In this document: positions 30,707 through 41,003 of the stretch, piece by piece
Layout of the letters: every line of letters starts with the position of its first letter
How positions within the stretch are numbered: position 1 is the first letter of the stretch
NCBI GenBank assembly: GCA_003194525.1
Contig: NBIV01000119.1
Location: forward strand, 167,874-231,873
Direction of reading: 5' to 3'
DNA: 64,000 nucleotides
DNA from: Gracilariopsis chorda
Lineage: Eukaryota; Rhodophyta; Florideophyceae; Gracilariales; Gracilariaceae
The notes under the pieces: model-generated
Told to the model about the DNA's origin: nothing
The model's database searches: none
What the model saw: the letters and a program-made list of their open reading frames with translations, nothing else
Position numbers and translations under genes: made by a program

Positions 30707-32332
30707 TTACTGCGAAGTCGTATTGTTCTTCTGAGTCAGCATATTTCTTCTGCGGATTCGATCAGGAATACGCAATCTCCTAACGCTGTTTTTCCGGCTG
30801 AAAACGCTACTTATTCTTTCCGAACGCCATGGCTTCCTTGAAAGGCGCTCTGGTGACGTGGATGCGCTCTGAAATGCGTTCTCTTTGTCACTGTCCTCAG
30901 CACGCGGAGGATTGGCCAGAGCTTTCATTCGCTCTACGTCCTCTTCACGAAGAGGTCGTGTTGCGGCCGGACCGTCAGCTTCGATCCCTTCGGTTGATGC
31001 TAATTCACTTCTTTCGCGAGTTACCGTTGGAATAATTGGTGTATTCTTGTTGCAGATAACCTTGAAGAGAGAAACTTCCGATTGTGCATCGCTATTGTGA
31101 CGCGAAAGATCACTCGACACTTGAGAATTTGTTTCTTGTTCTTCGGGGGATGTTGAGAGGTTTCTCATAAACGGAATTTGAGGCAAGCTCTGTTCTTCCT
31201 CGAGAGAGACCAAATCTCTGTCATTACTCTCATGATCTGATGGAAGTGGAATTCCGTGTGCATGTCCGTTTGTCGCTTCGGTCACCGCATTAGGTACATC
31301 TTCATGAACTAGGATTTCAGTAGACGGAATAGGATTCCCGCTAACCACGTCTTCTAATGCAGGGACAGAAGCTAGAGGGGCAGCAGTGAATGATACAATT
31401 GTGCGCTCTCGACCTGTCCTTGCACTTGAAGTTGATATGATAACCGCGGAGCCTTCTCTCTGAGGTTCAGGAGAGTGCCCCATCTCGCTGGATATAATAG
31501 CATCTTGGAGGAAGAGAGAAGGAACAGGAACTTCGGCACCGTTCACACCAGTGCCTCCATCGTCATCGGCATCGTAGTCGAATTCGAGAGGGGCGTGTAG
31601 GGTTGGCGAAGAACTGGAATTTTGCGACACTGATATCTCCCTTTCTGGAACTCGTATAGGTGTGGGTTGGCGGATAACTGGGCTCTTGGGCTCAAGCAGG
31701 AACTCCGAGTTTTGCTCATAGTTACCCTGTACCCAGTGGGTGCCTGAGTGTGTATCTGCCTCTCCAGACATGTTCTCAACGAGCGACTCTGTGGTTGGCT
31801 CTGTCTCCATATCTACTCGGGGGCCCTCTTCATGCTGTACGGTGGCACGATGCTCTTCACTCCCATCCCGTGATCCCGACTCATCTGTAATTGTGCCGGC
31901 ATCATCGCTCACATCCTCGTGAAATCCTTCGTTCGCCAGCAAAGACGCATAGGCGTCGACGCATACTTTACTGTCGAAAGTCATGGATGATAACCTTGAG
32001 ATCGACTTTGGTATGAAGGGACTTGATGTTGTAACCGGATGCGACTCAATCACTGCACCTGAACGAGCGCTTGCTGCATCCATTGATAATGTTGGTTCGG
32101 TTTTCTGTACGCATGCTGGGCATACGGTGTTGCAGGTTTCAAGCAAGTTTTCCGTTTCAGAGTATATGTCCCTTCTTGACAAGCAGCACCCAGTTGACTG
32201 GTACTCAATGACTTGTTTGGGTTTGGAACGCTTCGCTTTTCGCCCTCTAGCTAGTTGGCGAAGTACAACAGCAGTTATGGCGATTCCAAAGCCACCAACG
32301 CCACCGATTATGAAAACTGGTGCCATGGTCAT
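30707..32332 (-). CDS. Unknown single-pass membrane protein with long acidic disordered tail
   Basis: A 541-residue frame. I chose ATG 32332 because the frame continues upstream only to a TTG. Residues 3-25 (MAPVFIIGGVGGFGIAITAV) form a glycine-rich membrane helix followed at once by a basic cluster (RQLARGRKAKRSKPK), the layout of an N-terminal signal anchor with a cytosolic tail. A cysteine pair (CPAC) lies near residue 75. The rest is Ser/Glu/Pro-rich and disordered, ending in a basic arginine-rich segment (RRLRIPDRIRRRNML). No family is recognised. Confidence 0.6.
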   Translation of the reverse strand: MTMAPVFIIGGVGGFGIAITAVVLRQLARGRKAKRSKPKQVIEYQSTGCCLSRRDIYSETENLLETCNTVCPACVQKTEPTLSMDAASARSGAVIESHPVTTSSPFIPKSISRLSSMTFDSKVCVDAYASLLANEGFHEDVSDDAGTITDESGSRDGSEEHRATVQHEEGPRVDMETEPTTESLVENMSGEADTHSGTHWVQGNYEQNSEFLLEPKSPVIRQPTPIRVPEREISVSQNSSSSPTLHAPLEFDYDADDDGGTGVNGAEVPVPSLFLQDAIISSEMGHSPEPQREGSAVIISTSSARTGRERTIVSFTAAPLASVPALEDVVSGNPIPSTEILVHEDVPNAVTEATNGHAHGIPLPSDHESNDRDLVSLEEEQSLPQIPFMRNLSTSPEEQETNSQVSSDLSRHNSDAQSEVSLFKVICNKNTPIIPTVTRERSELASTEGIEADGPAATRPLREEDVERMKALANPPRAEDSDKENAFQSASTSPERLSRKPWRSERISSVFSRKNSVRRLRIPDRIRRRNMLTQKNNTTSQ

Positions 32333-33958
32333 TGATATCAAGGACTTGCTTGAGACTTGGCGGACTACTCGTATGGAGATCGCACGAGCAAGGGAGGTAG
32401 ATGATGAGATAATGATATCCTGCTGTGAAAGTGGGAAGACTTAATGGATCCTGGGGCATTTCAGGAAGGCATCTCGAATCCCATTTGTACGAAATCAAAG
32501 CGCTTCGCCTTGGGAACGTTGCACATCTGAAAGCCTAGGGCGGTCGGGAAACGATTGGTGTGTCTGAGCACGTAAAGACGTGGGGCAACGCCAGAGAACG
32601 CAGCGTGTGTAACTGTTTGAAACGTTAACTGTAGTCCCGCATCCTACGACGAGCGCAAAAGAGGAACGGGAAAGGACACAACTCCTATGCTGCGTGAGCG
32701 TCAGCTTGTGTGGAATGGAATACCGACAAAAGCAGTAGTTGGAAGCATTATGGCTACTTCATAACGGGCCAGTGGAAAGTTGTTGGAGCCCGCACATCGA
32801 ACACTACCTTATTTTAGACGGCCGGGCATATCGATTGCGGCTGGTGGTGATGCTCAGCGGCGTATCGATGCCCGCCTTGGACGGCTTTTTGTTTCACAAT
32901 TAGGGAGTGAATGCCAGTTCATGACAGGGCCGCTCAGACAGCTCTTTGTATCCATTCGAGGGGGTGCGTGCAAACGGGGCTGAAACTGTCATAGCCCTTT
33001 TGCCTCGCGTCGAAACTGCGAAGAGCGTGCATAGGCACCCGACAAAGTGCAGTAACGAACAGGTTCATGATTCACCAGTTTTGAACGCAGGTCTTTTTTT
33101 GTTGCGACCTTTCGCAGAAGAATGTTGTCCAGGCCGCAATTTGTATACCCTTGTACGTATTGGATTATGTATGGCCCACAATCCAGTTGACTAGACACTC
33201 TTAAAAGGTATGATGGCATAATGGATTCTAAAGACACGAAACTTTGTGCCGAGTTGCAGACTCGTAGAGCTTACGTTTCAACGTTCTCATACAAGGGTTC
33301 GAGTTTTTTGCCACGTTGTTGTCCTTCATCATATTCTTAAGAAAGCATCACTGGGCGGACAGGTGGTAAAGTCTCCTGGTTGTAGCTGAGGCTGACGAAT
33401 TCGAACCTGAACATTCTGAACCGTTTTCCTTTGGGTCATCTATTCGGGGGATGTAGTCTCATTTGGACATCCACAGCGTATCTGACCTGAGTTAACATCT
33501 ACCCTGAAGGCCGGATTCCGAATAGTGCTTTCGTACACCGTTGTTGCTCCTGCCAGCTTCACTTCAATGCAGTTCAGCAGGAAGGTCTGCACGCGACGAC
33601 GGATAGCCCTATAGAATAATGCATTGCCCCTTGAAGTGGGACGACAGCGACAACGAGCCGAACACTCTCAGGGAATGTAAGGGTTAACCCTTCTGACTAT
33701 TTATAACAAATTTGGCGTCCTGAACTGTGCGATGCACAGCGATACGAACGTACCTATGGTAGAAGGCTACATTGAAGGTACCGTGGCGCATTCGCTATCG
33801 TGTCTCTTTTTTGGGGGAGGACGAGGTCGCATATGGTACAAAGTTGAATGGTTTTGGCTGATGAGCTTCCTTGTCAGCAAAATTCCGAAAGCTGGGCAAG
33901 TGTGACGTAGGACGATGCATTGAACTCAAAGGTCTTTGCTCTCAAAGGATACGCAAAT
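32333..33958. other. Intergenic, no gene seen
   Basis: No protein-like frame was found on either strand. AGAAGGCTAC at 33761-33770 followed by GGTACC repeats the arrangement at 6507-6526, and TAAGGGTTAACCCTT lies near 33680. Confidence 0.45.
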
Positions 33959-35035
33959 CTATTCAGGGAATATGCTTTGCAACGCGAGTTGCGCTGCTAG
34001 CTTGCGGGAATGCTCTTCAAGGTTTTCAACAACGGTGGTAAAACGTGCTATGGTGTCGCATTGCTCGATTGCCTTTTGTCGCATAGCCGGTCCCGAAGGG
34101 AAATAATCCCAGCCTGCAAAGGACAGGCCTTGCACCCGACGTGCAAGCATTTCGTCATCAGTAATATCAGACATAAAGTCAACTGGTAGATAATTGACAG
34201 CGCGTGATGCAGCCTCTTGAAGCTTTGCTTCAAACAGCTGCTTCTTACCTTCTGATGAAAGCCTTATGACTTCATCGTTGTTCAATACAAAGTCGGTTGA
34301 GTGCGGGACTTCGCCCTTGACATTGGTCGCTTGTATGGTGCTAGAAGCGGTGTCAATCTTTTGTCGCATAGGGCTTGAACCCATCTGCAGCGACACGGAA
34401 ACAACATCACGAAAGGCTTTCCAGAAACGCACTTCCAATTTGCGTGCGGCAATGAGCTGTTCTTCAGAGAGAGGTAAGTCATGAAAGCTTTCAAAATCAC
34501 CTCTCAGGAATGGTGAAGACGATGTAAGACGTGAAGCTTTCATGCGACCCACTGCTTCAATATGCACACTGACACCAACATCAAGACGTCGCCATTCCTT
34601 CACGGAAATGACAGCACCAAAAGCAGCCATAGCGCGGCGCCGAGAATCGATGAGGACATGAGTACAACGTTTGTCGTATCGCAATACAACAGTTTCAAAC
34701 AACTCCAGAAAGCGCGCTTCAAACAAGTGCAAACGTTTTACTTCACCTGGCATAAAGACTTGAGTCGGGGGAAAGGGAATGGCTGGAATATTCTCAATGG
34801 ATGCCGACGTAAGCCATTGTTCCCAGTCCATTTGCGACGGAGAGAAGTGTGTAGGTTGCGAATTGTCCGGGCCGGATGGCTGTTGTAGGGAGAACTCCGC
34901 GAAACGATTGTCGAAAGACATTCGCCATCTTAATGACGTTTTCCTTGGGCGGTAATGACGGTGGGGAGAAGCGAACTGCGGCTGGACCTGTAGTGGATTA
35001 GGGTGTGGTAGAGCGACAGAAATGAAGGAAGCCAT
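33959..35035 (-). CDS. LON N-terminal (substrate-binding) domain protein, probably organellar
   Basis: A 358-residue frame from ATG 35035. The first 70 residues are basic and Ser/Pro-rich, suiting a transit peptide. Residues about 82-340 match the stand-alone LON substrate-binding domain: IPAIPFPPTQVFMPGEVKRL, then HLFEARFLELFE, then FGAVISVKEW and VSVHIEAVGRMKASRL. No AAA ATPase or protease part is present, so this is one of the small LON-domain proteins found in plastid-bearing eukaryotes and bacteria. Their biochemical role is poorly known, possibly protein quality control. The C terminus is helical (ARFTTVVENLEEHSRKLAAQ). Confidence 0.85.
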   Translation of the reverse strand: MASFISVALPHPNPLQVQPQFASPHRHYRPRKTSLRWRMSFDNRFAEFSLQQPSGPDNSQPTHFSPSQMDWEQWLTSASIENIPAIPFPPTQVFMPGEVKRLHLFEARFLELFETVVLRYDKRCTHVLIDSRRRAMAAFGAVISVKEWRRLDVGVSVHIEAVGRMKASRLTSSSPFLRGDFESFHDLPLSEEQLIAARKLEVRFWKAFRDVVSVSLQMGSSPMRQKIDTASSTIQATNVKGEVPHSTDFVLNNDEVIRLSSEGKKQLFEAKLQEAASRAVNYLPVDFMSDITDDEMLARRVQGLSFAGWDYFPSGPAMRQKAIEQCDTIARFTTVVENLEEHSRKLAAQLALQSIFPE

Positions 35036-35358
35036 GGTGGAACGGAAATCCGGGCAGACTTAGGAACAAGGTGAATACGGAGGTAGCGTGTACAATTACA
35101 AGGACAAAAGGTTAACACCAAAGCCTCCAAAGCTTGGGAAACGCGTGGCTGCGAACTATCTCCACAAATGCAGATATAACAAAGTGGGCCCCTTTGAAAC
35201 TGCCAATCACAGCTGCGCGACACGGTTTGTGGTGCGTTGGAAGCGAAAATATTCTATTCGAGAAGAGATGCAATTAATTGCTAGAACACCCGAGTATGTT
35301 AGATACAAGGGTAGATAGCTACCACCGACCTCCGTATGGTCGGTACTGTTACATGGGG
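35036..35358. other. Short intergenic spacer
   Basis: 5' flank of the LON gene and 3' flank of the cytochrome b561 gene. It contains a hairpin at 35324-35344 and no gene. Confidence 0.45.
35324..35344 (-). terminator. 7-bp hairpin just beyond the cytochrome b561 stop
   Basis: ACCGACC (35324-35330) pairs with GGTCGGT (35338-35344) around a 7-nt loop, 15 bp past the stop codon, so inside the probable 3' UTR. A role in 3' end formation or stability is inference. Confidence 0.35.
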
Positions 35359-36081
35359 TCAAGCCTTCACTTCGACTTCAACATCCTTTCCTTTCAACGC
35401 ACACGCATCTTCGTTGCTCTCATGTCTGAAGTGTTCACCGCTGAAGAGCAGCAGAATCAGCGCCGTTCCAACACACAAACTCGCAGCTCCCAGAAGTCCA
35501 GCTAGCACAACCTTGACCTGCCAAACGCCGCCAGACGTACGGGACAAAGAGTCTTGCATGTGCGCAAATCCAAGAGCAGCGCTCATAAATGACAAGAAAC
35601 AGATAAATGCGCCGGTATATCGATGCATGGTACCAAACGACCCACCCTGAAAGCGCGGAAACAATGCGGATGCAATGCCCGCGACAATGTTACCCTTCAT
35701 TAACAGTAAGCAGGTGACGCCTAGCCAGCTGTGAAGGGAATAAAAGTGTGGTTGCTTGTGTTGCACGTGGTTAGCATACACAACTGAAACGGCGATGGTA
35801 AGCACGATGAAGGCGAGTAGTACGCATAGCGCATGCAGTAATCTTGCACGAAAGCGGCGTTTGGCATCATCCGAATGACGCGCTGTGTGCGCTAATATAC
35901 CAGGGGTTAAGGCGCCTAGAACGGCTCCAGATGCAAGGACGGGATGCCAGTTGAACAGACGTGAAGCGGTTGTGCCTAAGCCGCCTAAGGACAATACTGC
36001 CCATAAGATTGTTGTGATCCATACTGAGTAGGAGGCGGCCAAGAGCATCCATCTAGTGGAGGAAGTTGCAATTGGTTGCAT
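35359..36081 (-). CDS. Cytochrome b561 family transmembrane electron carrier
   Basis: A 240-residue frame from ATG 36081 with about six hydrophobic helices. The four haem-ligand histidines of the family are in place: H46 (FNWHPVLA), H83 (LLHALC), H117 (YSLHSWLG) and H153 (MHRYTG). Such proteins move electrons across membranes, usually from ascorbate, to monodehydroascorbate or ferric iron, and sit in vacuolar, endosomal or plasma membranes. The C terminus is short and acidic. Located 251 bp downstream of the PPIL3-like gene on the same strand. Confidence 0.9.
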   Translation of the reverse strand: MQPIATSSTRWMLLAASYSVWITTILWAVLSLGGLGTTASRLFNWHPVLASGAVLGALTPGILAHTARHSDDAKRRFRARLLHALCVLLAFIVLTIAVSVVYANHVQHKQPHFYSLHSWLGVTCLLLMKGNIVAGIASALFPRFQGGSFGTMHRYTGAFICFLSFMSAALGFAHMQDSLSRTSGGVWQVKVVLAGLLGAASLCVGTALILLLFSGEHFRHESNEDACALKGKDVEVEVKA

Positions 36082-36332
36082 TTTCGCAGCGGAAAGCGCC
36101 GGAAAACAGTTGATGAGCGAAGTTAGAGTTGAATCGATGTGCTGACGATAGCATGAAGGGTGGATGGCGTGGATGATGTTTGACTACTATAGACAGCTTT
36201 GTTGGATGTCGGGATGCACACATGGGACACGCAAGTTGCGAGTGGACAGTGCAAAATGCAAAAGGTTGCGCGTCGCAATTAAAATCAGTTGAGAGCACGT
36301 CGCATAACACGGGGTGTGAAGAGTGTGGTGGA

Positions 36333-36845
36333 TCAGTTTGTACGATATGCAATAGAACCGTCTGCAAAAGGGTTGGCATGAATGGTAAGCGATTGCACGA
36401 CAACAGGTTGAATGGGGGTATTGCGCTCACAAGGAACGGACGAAATGTGACGAACGACAGACATGCCATGAATAACATGTCCGACAATAGTACAGGTAGC
36501 GTCGAGATGAGAGGCCGGAGCAAGCGTGATGAAGAACTGACTTCCTACGCCCTTGTTACTGGGGCGTCCCGAATTGGCATAAGCCACAACGCCAGGTTTG
36601 TCGAAGGTGAGCTGCGGGTGGATTTCATCCGGCAATCGCTTGGCGAAGGCGGCGCGAGAGAGTGTGCCGCTTCCGGAGGGGTCGCCTGCTTGGATGATGA
36701 AGGAGGGAATCACCCTGTGGAAGGGCATGGCGGCGAACTGGTGACTGGCGCAGAGGGCGAGGAAATTGGCGGCGGAGCGGGGTACGTGCGCGCAGTATAA
36801 CTCGATTTTGATGTCGCCCTTGGTGGTGTGCAGCGTCACGCTCAT
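36333..36845 (-). CDS. PPIL3-like cyclophilin peptidyl-prolyl isomerase
   Basis: A 170-residue single-domain cyclophilin from ATG 36845 with no targeting peptide, so cytosolic or nuclear. It begins MSVTLHTTKGDIKIELYC, the hallmark of the PPIL1/PPIL3 group linked to the spliceosome. It carries FHRVIPSFIIQAGDP (catalytic Arg), GSQFFITLAP and HLDATCTIVG, where the tryptophan of cyclophilin A is replaced by His, as in PPIL3. This replacement is known to reduce cyclosporin binding in the family. Confidence 0.92.
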   Translation of the reverse strand: MSVTLHTTKGDIKIELYCAHVPRSAANFLALCASHQFAAMPFHRVIPSFIIQAGDPSGSGTLSRAAFAKRLPDEIHPQLTFDKPGVVAYANSGRPSNKGVGSQFFITLAPASHLDATCTIVGHVIHGMSVVRHISSVPCERNTPIQPVVVQSLTIHANPFADGSIAYRTN

Positions 36846-37620
36846 GGCTGCGATGGGCGCGGCAGAGACTCACGAAGAGGAGCACCGAGAGAAGCCGTGG
36901 GTACGCGTTTCTGTACCAAGGTACGTTTGTACCATGACATGCGAGCAGCGCTGCGACCGGTAGACTATAACTATCTACGGCGGCAGCTCACTTGAGAGCG
37001 TCGCGTCGCCAGGCACGGAGAGATGCGTTCGAGAAGTGGGTCGATAACGCGCCCGGCAGTAACAGCCAATCAACTGCCCCCACGCACTGCTTTTTTTGAA
37101 AAAGGAATTCAAAATCGGGCGCCGTCTACCGTTGGTACTTCAAGCCGCCGTGTCAGCAAATACGAAGGGTAACAGCTTACAAGGCACCGCGCGCGAATCT
37201 ATCGGCCATCATCCAATCGCCACCGGCCAAATCCGCATTCACCGACGCGCGCAGTCGCGCGTCCAATCTCGTCCAATCACGTCCAATCACGCGCCTTCAA
37301 ATCTCAGTTTGTGTTTTTCCCACTTTCGCGAAACTTTCACGTCCCCTACGCTGCGCCCTGTGAATCCGCATCGCGTGTGCCACGCGACGTCTTCACCGGC
37401 GCAAACCGCCCTCGCACTTCCCCCCACCCGCCTTCCCTTCCTCGACAACAACCCCCCCACCCCCCCTCCTTCCCCCCAAACCGTGCATCCAACGTAACCT
37501 CCCACACGCACCCCGCCACTCTAAACCCGTTCTTTTCCAAAACGCACCCCCATCCCACCCTCTCCACCTACCGTCCATATCTCTGCTCACCACTTCCACA
37601 CAACTCCCCAAACACGTCCC
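36846..37620. promoter_or_regulatory. Divergent promoter region with pyrimidine-rich leader
   Basis: Separates the PPIL3-like gene (minus) from the RING gene (plus). From about 37310 to 37620 the plus strand is very C/T-rich, with C runs near 37446-37480 just before the RING start codon. No protein-like frame was accepted here. The C/T tract may be part of a core promoter or 5' UTR. Confidence 0.45.
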
Positions 37621-38076
37621 ATGGGTGTTTCTTGGTCCTCCGTTTCCGATTGTCTCGGAGACATCTCAGGCTCGTCCAATACCCGCTACAACCGAGTCCC
37701 GCCGTCAAGACGGGTCGAGCAGTCCTCAACAACCTCCAGAACGGACCGAACCGCCTTACGACAACGCTACCTATCCGATGAGAAGCAGTTAGCCATCTCC
37801 GTAGCCTCTCCCGGTGCCGCAATCGCACCACCTCCACCTCCACTCATCCCCGATTCTAACGCCGTTTACAACCTTTTAGAAGACGAAGATGAGGACGTTT
37901 GCCCAACTTGTCTGGAAACCTACGAGAAGGATAACCCTAAAATCGTCTCTCGATGCGGTCATGCCTTCCATTTGCAATGCATCGTCGCTTGGGAAACAAG
38001 AAGTGGAACTCGATTCTGTCCAATATGTGCAAAGGTTATGGAGTACGTTGAGGCACAAGATAAGATTCAGTCCTGA
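37621..38076 (+). CDS. RHB1A-like RING-H2 E3 ubiquitin ligase
   Basis: A 151-residue frame from ATG 37621 in a good context (CCCATGG). The N terminus MGVSWSSVSD has the glycine and serine pattern of an N-myristoylation site, so membrane association is likely. After a disordered middle with polyproline (APPPPPPLIP), the C terminus holds an acidic lead (LEDEDEDVCPTC) and a RING-H2 domain: C-x2-C, then CGHAFHLQC, then CPIC. The same arrangement (DEDED-CPTC, ENPKI, CGH) is typical of plant RHB1A-type proteins. It would transfer ubiquitin from an E2 to substrates. Confidence 0.88.
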   Translation: MGVSWSSVSDCLGDISGSSNTRYNRVPPSRRVEQSSTTSRTDRTALRQRYLSDEKQLAISVASPGAAIAPPPPPLIPDSNAVYNLLEDEDEDVCPTCLETYEKDNPKIVSRCGHAFHLQCIVAWETRSGTRFCPICAKVMEYVEAQDKIQS

Positions 38077-40001
38077 CTCGCTTTTTTTTGTCGCTTCATC
38101 TCAACTCTGCCTCATCCATCGCTCTATACCCTTACATCTCATCCGCTCCCACACCCTCTCCACGTCCCGCTGTACCCCTTCCCCGCCTCATTCCCCCGTC
38201 CCTCGCCTGTTGAGCCCCGTTTCACACAACTGTTTTGTTTTTCTGAAAGAGTTTGCTTGGTCAAACGCCGTGAGCAACCCCGCTCATCACAAATGTCTTC
38301 CCCATTCACACGTATTCGTTTTACATTGTGCTACCACGTACATGTGTTGTAGCTTGATTGCTGTACCTGTCTGCCCTTTTTCCATGGGTGCATCACCACT
38401 CATGCGCTATTATTCCGTCCATCGCTGCAAACTTTCACCCTTCTCCCGTTCGTTCTCTCGTTCGTTCATTTGTTCCCATCCCGCTACACAACCACCCACC
38501 CCTACCCCGAGACTTGTAATATAATAGCTAAATGTCGACTGTAACAGGTACCAAAAGGTATACCGCCTCGTCACGCTGTGTCGCTGCTCACTGTATATAC
38601 GTCTGTCGCCTCCTTTTAACAAAACTTTGATTATCACTGCGCAACTCGCCACGAAAACAAAAGCTGTGTATCTCTCCTCTACCACCACCACCCTCCCCCC
38701 CAACCCTGCATGTAAAAGCTCACCGTTGTGTTTTGCAGTTCTTTTTGTTCTTGCTACTCTCCCGTTGCTTTTTTTTTCTGCGTTTTTTTTTTTTTTCACC
38801 CACGGCCTTGTGCGTTTTGTTAACGGATTGAGGTTGGTGCATGTCGATCCTTGCGCGATTCGCTGAACTGATTGTTTGCGTGCGTTTGTACGTTATCACT
38901 GTGTGTCTATCTTCAAAGGCTAACAGCCGCAGTGTGACCTGTCATCTGGCCCGTGAATTGAGCCCTTCTTTGCAACAAAAGGCACCGATGGCAAACTTTA
39001 ACACATCTACCGCCAAGTACGTAACTCGCAACAGTCAGTGAGGAGCAATCATACAACAGACACGGTGCAGTAGGCGCTGTCGCATTGTCAGACCCCACGC
39101 ACGGGCAGCGAATACAAGAAAGACTCGATCGTGCGTCTATCGTGTAGACACTGGAGTGCGGCATTTTCTGCTACTGCTCGCTGTGCATACCGTTCAGTCG
39201 TGGTCGCGAGATCTTCGGCGTCTCATTAAAGTGGTCATAGTGTGTTGGCGATGAGTTGGATGTATGGGAACGCCCACTGAGCTGGGATGCGAACGGTGTG
39301 CCAAAAAAAGGAGCAACAAGCTATTACTACAACTAATGTTTGTGGAGTCTGCCTTGTTACCTTTAAAAAAAAACCAACGCACAATACGCCCTGCAGCAAC
39401 TTTGAGCTTCCGAAAGCAACCAAAATGCAGCGCCCGCCTTTCAAACAAAACAAGCCAGTGCGAAGAGAAGACAAACGGTCACACCGCCTATGTAGCACAG
39501 CTTGTCGCACCAAGCGAGTGCGGATTACTCAACGGTTCATGGTTATCTCACTCCATCTATGGTGACGACGATATCGGTCTTTTGACTTCGATGTCTGTTT
39601 CTTTGTTCACTTCTCAAGCATTTCTGCACTGCGGTTGATGGAGTACATGTCATACAACAGTGCAATAAGCGCGTTGTATCGAAGAACTCGCGCCCCCGTA
39701 ATGCGCACTCGTTCTTCGATAGAACTCATACAAACAATTCCGACTCTCAAACTCAAACGGCTGGAGCCTTACCGTTGGTAGATATCGGCAGTTTTCTCCT
39801 CCAAACCGCCTTTGACACTTTTGTTGCTCCACTTTTCTTCGTAGACAAGGGTATGCAGAGAGCTTGCCCAGTCGGTGTTGACAGCGCCGAATACTCTACC
39901 TTTGGTACACGGCAACGCACCAAAAAACAGCGCGCAAAGAATCTGTATTACACGGAGAGATCTCAGAGACCAGACATGCTCTTATCTCTGTACAGTATTT
40001 C
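38077..40001. other. Long intergenic region, no gene seen
   Basis: Contains T-rich tracts (for example around 38766-38800) and many open frames without protein character. It probably includes the 3' UTR of the RING gene and the 5' region of the amidohydrolase. Confidence 0.45.
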
Positions 40002-40976
40002 ATGACAAGACAAGCCCGCACCGACGAGATCCTCACAAGCGCATCAACAACATCAAAGAAGACCAGGGCGATGTATCCGCTGTTCCAGACTGCTGTCTCG
40101 CTCCGTTCAAACAGCTTTCGCCGAGCAGCGTTGCACACAAAGTTGCCAAGACGTCCGAAATCCCGTGTGCAGACCACAACAATGAAGGTAGACGCTCACG
40201 TTCACATCTGGGACACGCGCTTCAAACCGCACAAAGAGCATCCGTTACCGCCAATACAAGCAACGGCAACCGATCTACTCGCAAACATGGATAAAGCAAA
40301 CGTTCAAAAGGCAGTCATAGTCCAACCCATAAACTACAAATTCAACCACGACTGCATCACAACCGCCGTGAAACAACATCCGCACAGATTCGTGGCGGTG
40401 GCATTAATGGACAGCACTTTACCTGCACAACAGGCGTGTTCAACTCTGCAAACACTGGTGCAACAACATGATTTTCGCGGCTTTCGAATCAATCCAACGT
40501 TCACTGCGGACGGATTTGCAAACGAGTGTGTACACGCACTGACGGATTGTGCAGCCAAATTAGACGTTCCGGTGACGCTGTTCGCGCGACCTCAACATGT
40601 TGACGACGTCACCAAACTGGTGCAACAGCACGCGCAGTCGAAAATAATTGTGGATCACTTCGGATTTGTGGATTCGAAAGAATCGCGAGAAAGGCTACTG
40701 TATCTGTCACGATATGGCAATGTGTATGTGAAAGTATCAGCGTGGTTTCGAGTGTCTTCTCAAAGGTGGCCTCACAAGGACGTGCACGAGTTGCTGAGCG
40801 ATTTAATAGGTGCGTACGGCGCACACAGATTACTGTTAGGTTCCGACTACCCGTTCGTGAAACAGGAGTATTCGTATCAAGATGCAATGAACGTTGTGCA
40901 TCAAGTTGATAAGGTGTGCGAAAAAGATAAACAATGGATGTGCGGAGACACGGCGAGTGTGTTATACAAGTTGTAA
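40002..40976 (+). CDS. Amidohydrolase-2 family (TIM-barrel) hydrolase, probably organellar
   Basis: A 324-residue frame from ATG 40002. Residues 1-60 are Ser/Thr/Arg-rich, like a mitochondrial or plastid presequence; ATG at residue 61 would give the mature-like protein MKVDAHVHIWD. The family features are the N-terminal metal-binding DAHVHIWD, then VQPINYKFNHD, a central RGFRINPTF, KIIVDHFGFVDS (metal His) and the C-terminal LLLGSDYPFV with the catalytic Asp. Relatives hydrolyse lactones or decarboxylate aromatic acids; the substrate here is unknown. It is convergent with the RsfS gene, with only 27 bp between stop codons. Confidence 0.87.
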   Translation: MTRQARTDEILTSASTTSKKTRAMYPLFQTAVSLRSNSFRRAALHTKLPRRPKSRVQTTTMKVDAHVHIWDTRFKPHKEHPLPPIQATATDLLANMDKANVQKAVIVQPINYKFNHDCITTAVKQHPHRFVAVALMDSTLPAQQACSTLQTLVQQHDFRGFRINPTFTADGFANECVHALTDCAAKLDVPVTLFARPQHVDDVTKLVQQHAQSKIIVDHFGFVDSKESRERLLYLSRYGNVYVKVSAWFRVSSQRWPHKDVHELLSDLIGAYGAHRLLLGSDYPFVKQEYSYQDAMNVVHQVDKVCEKDKQWMCGDTASVLYKL

Positions 40977-41003
40977 AACGGCACAAAAGCACGTGAGATT
41001 TGT

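Noticed and set aside
33281-33420. Possible tRNA genes (GGTTCGAG-like and TTCGAACC-like strings)
   Set aside because: No D-arm, anticodon arm or acceptor pairing could be built around them.
36180-36800. 206-codon plus-strand frame
   Set aside because: Antisense of the PPIL3-like cyclophilin, whose reading is clearly conserved.
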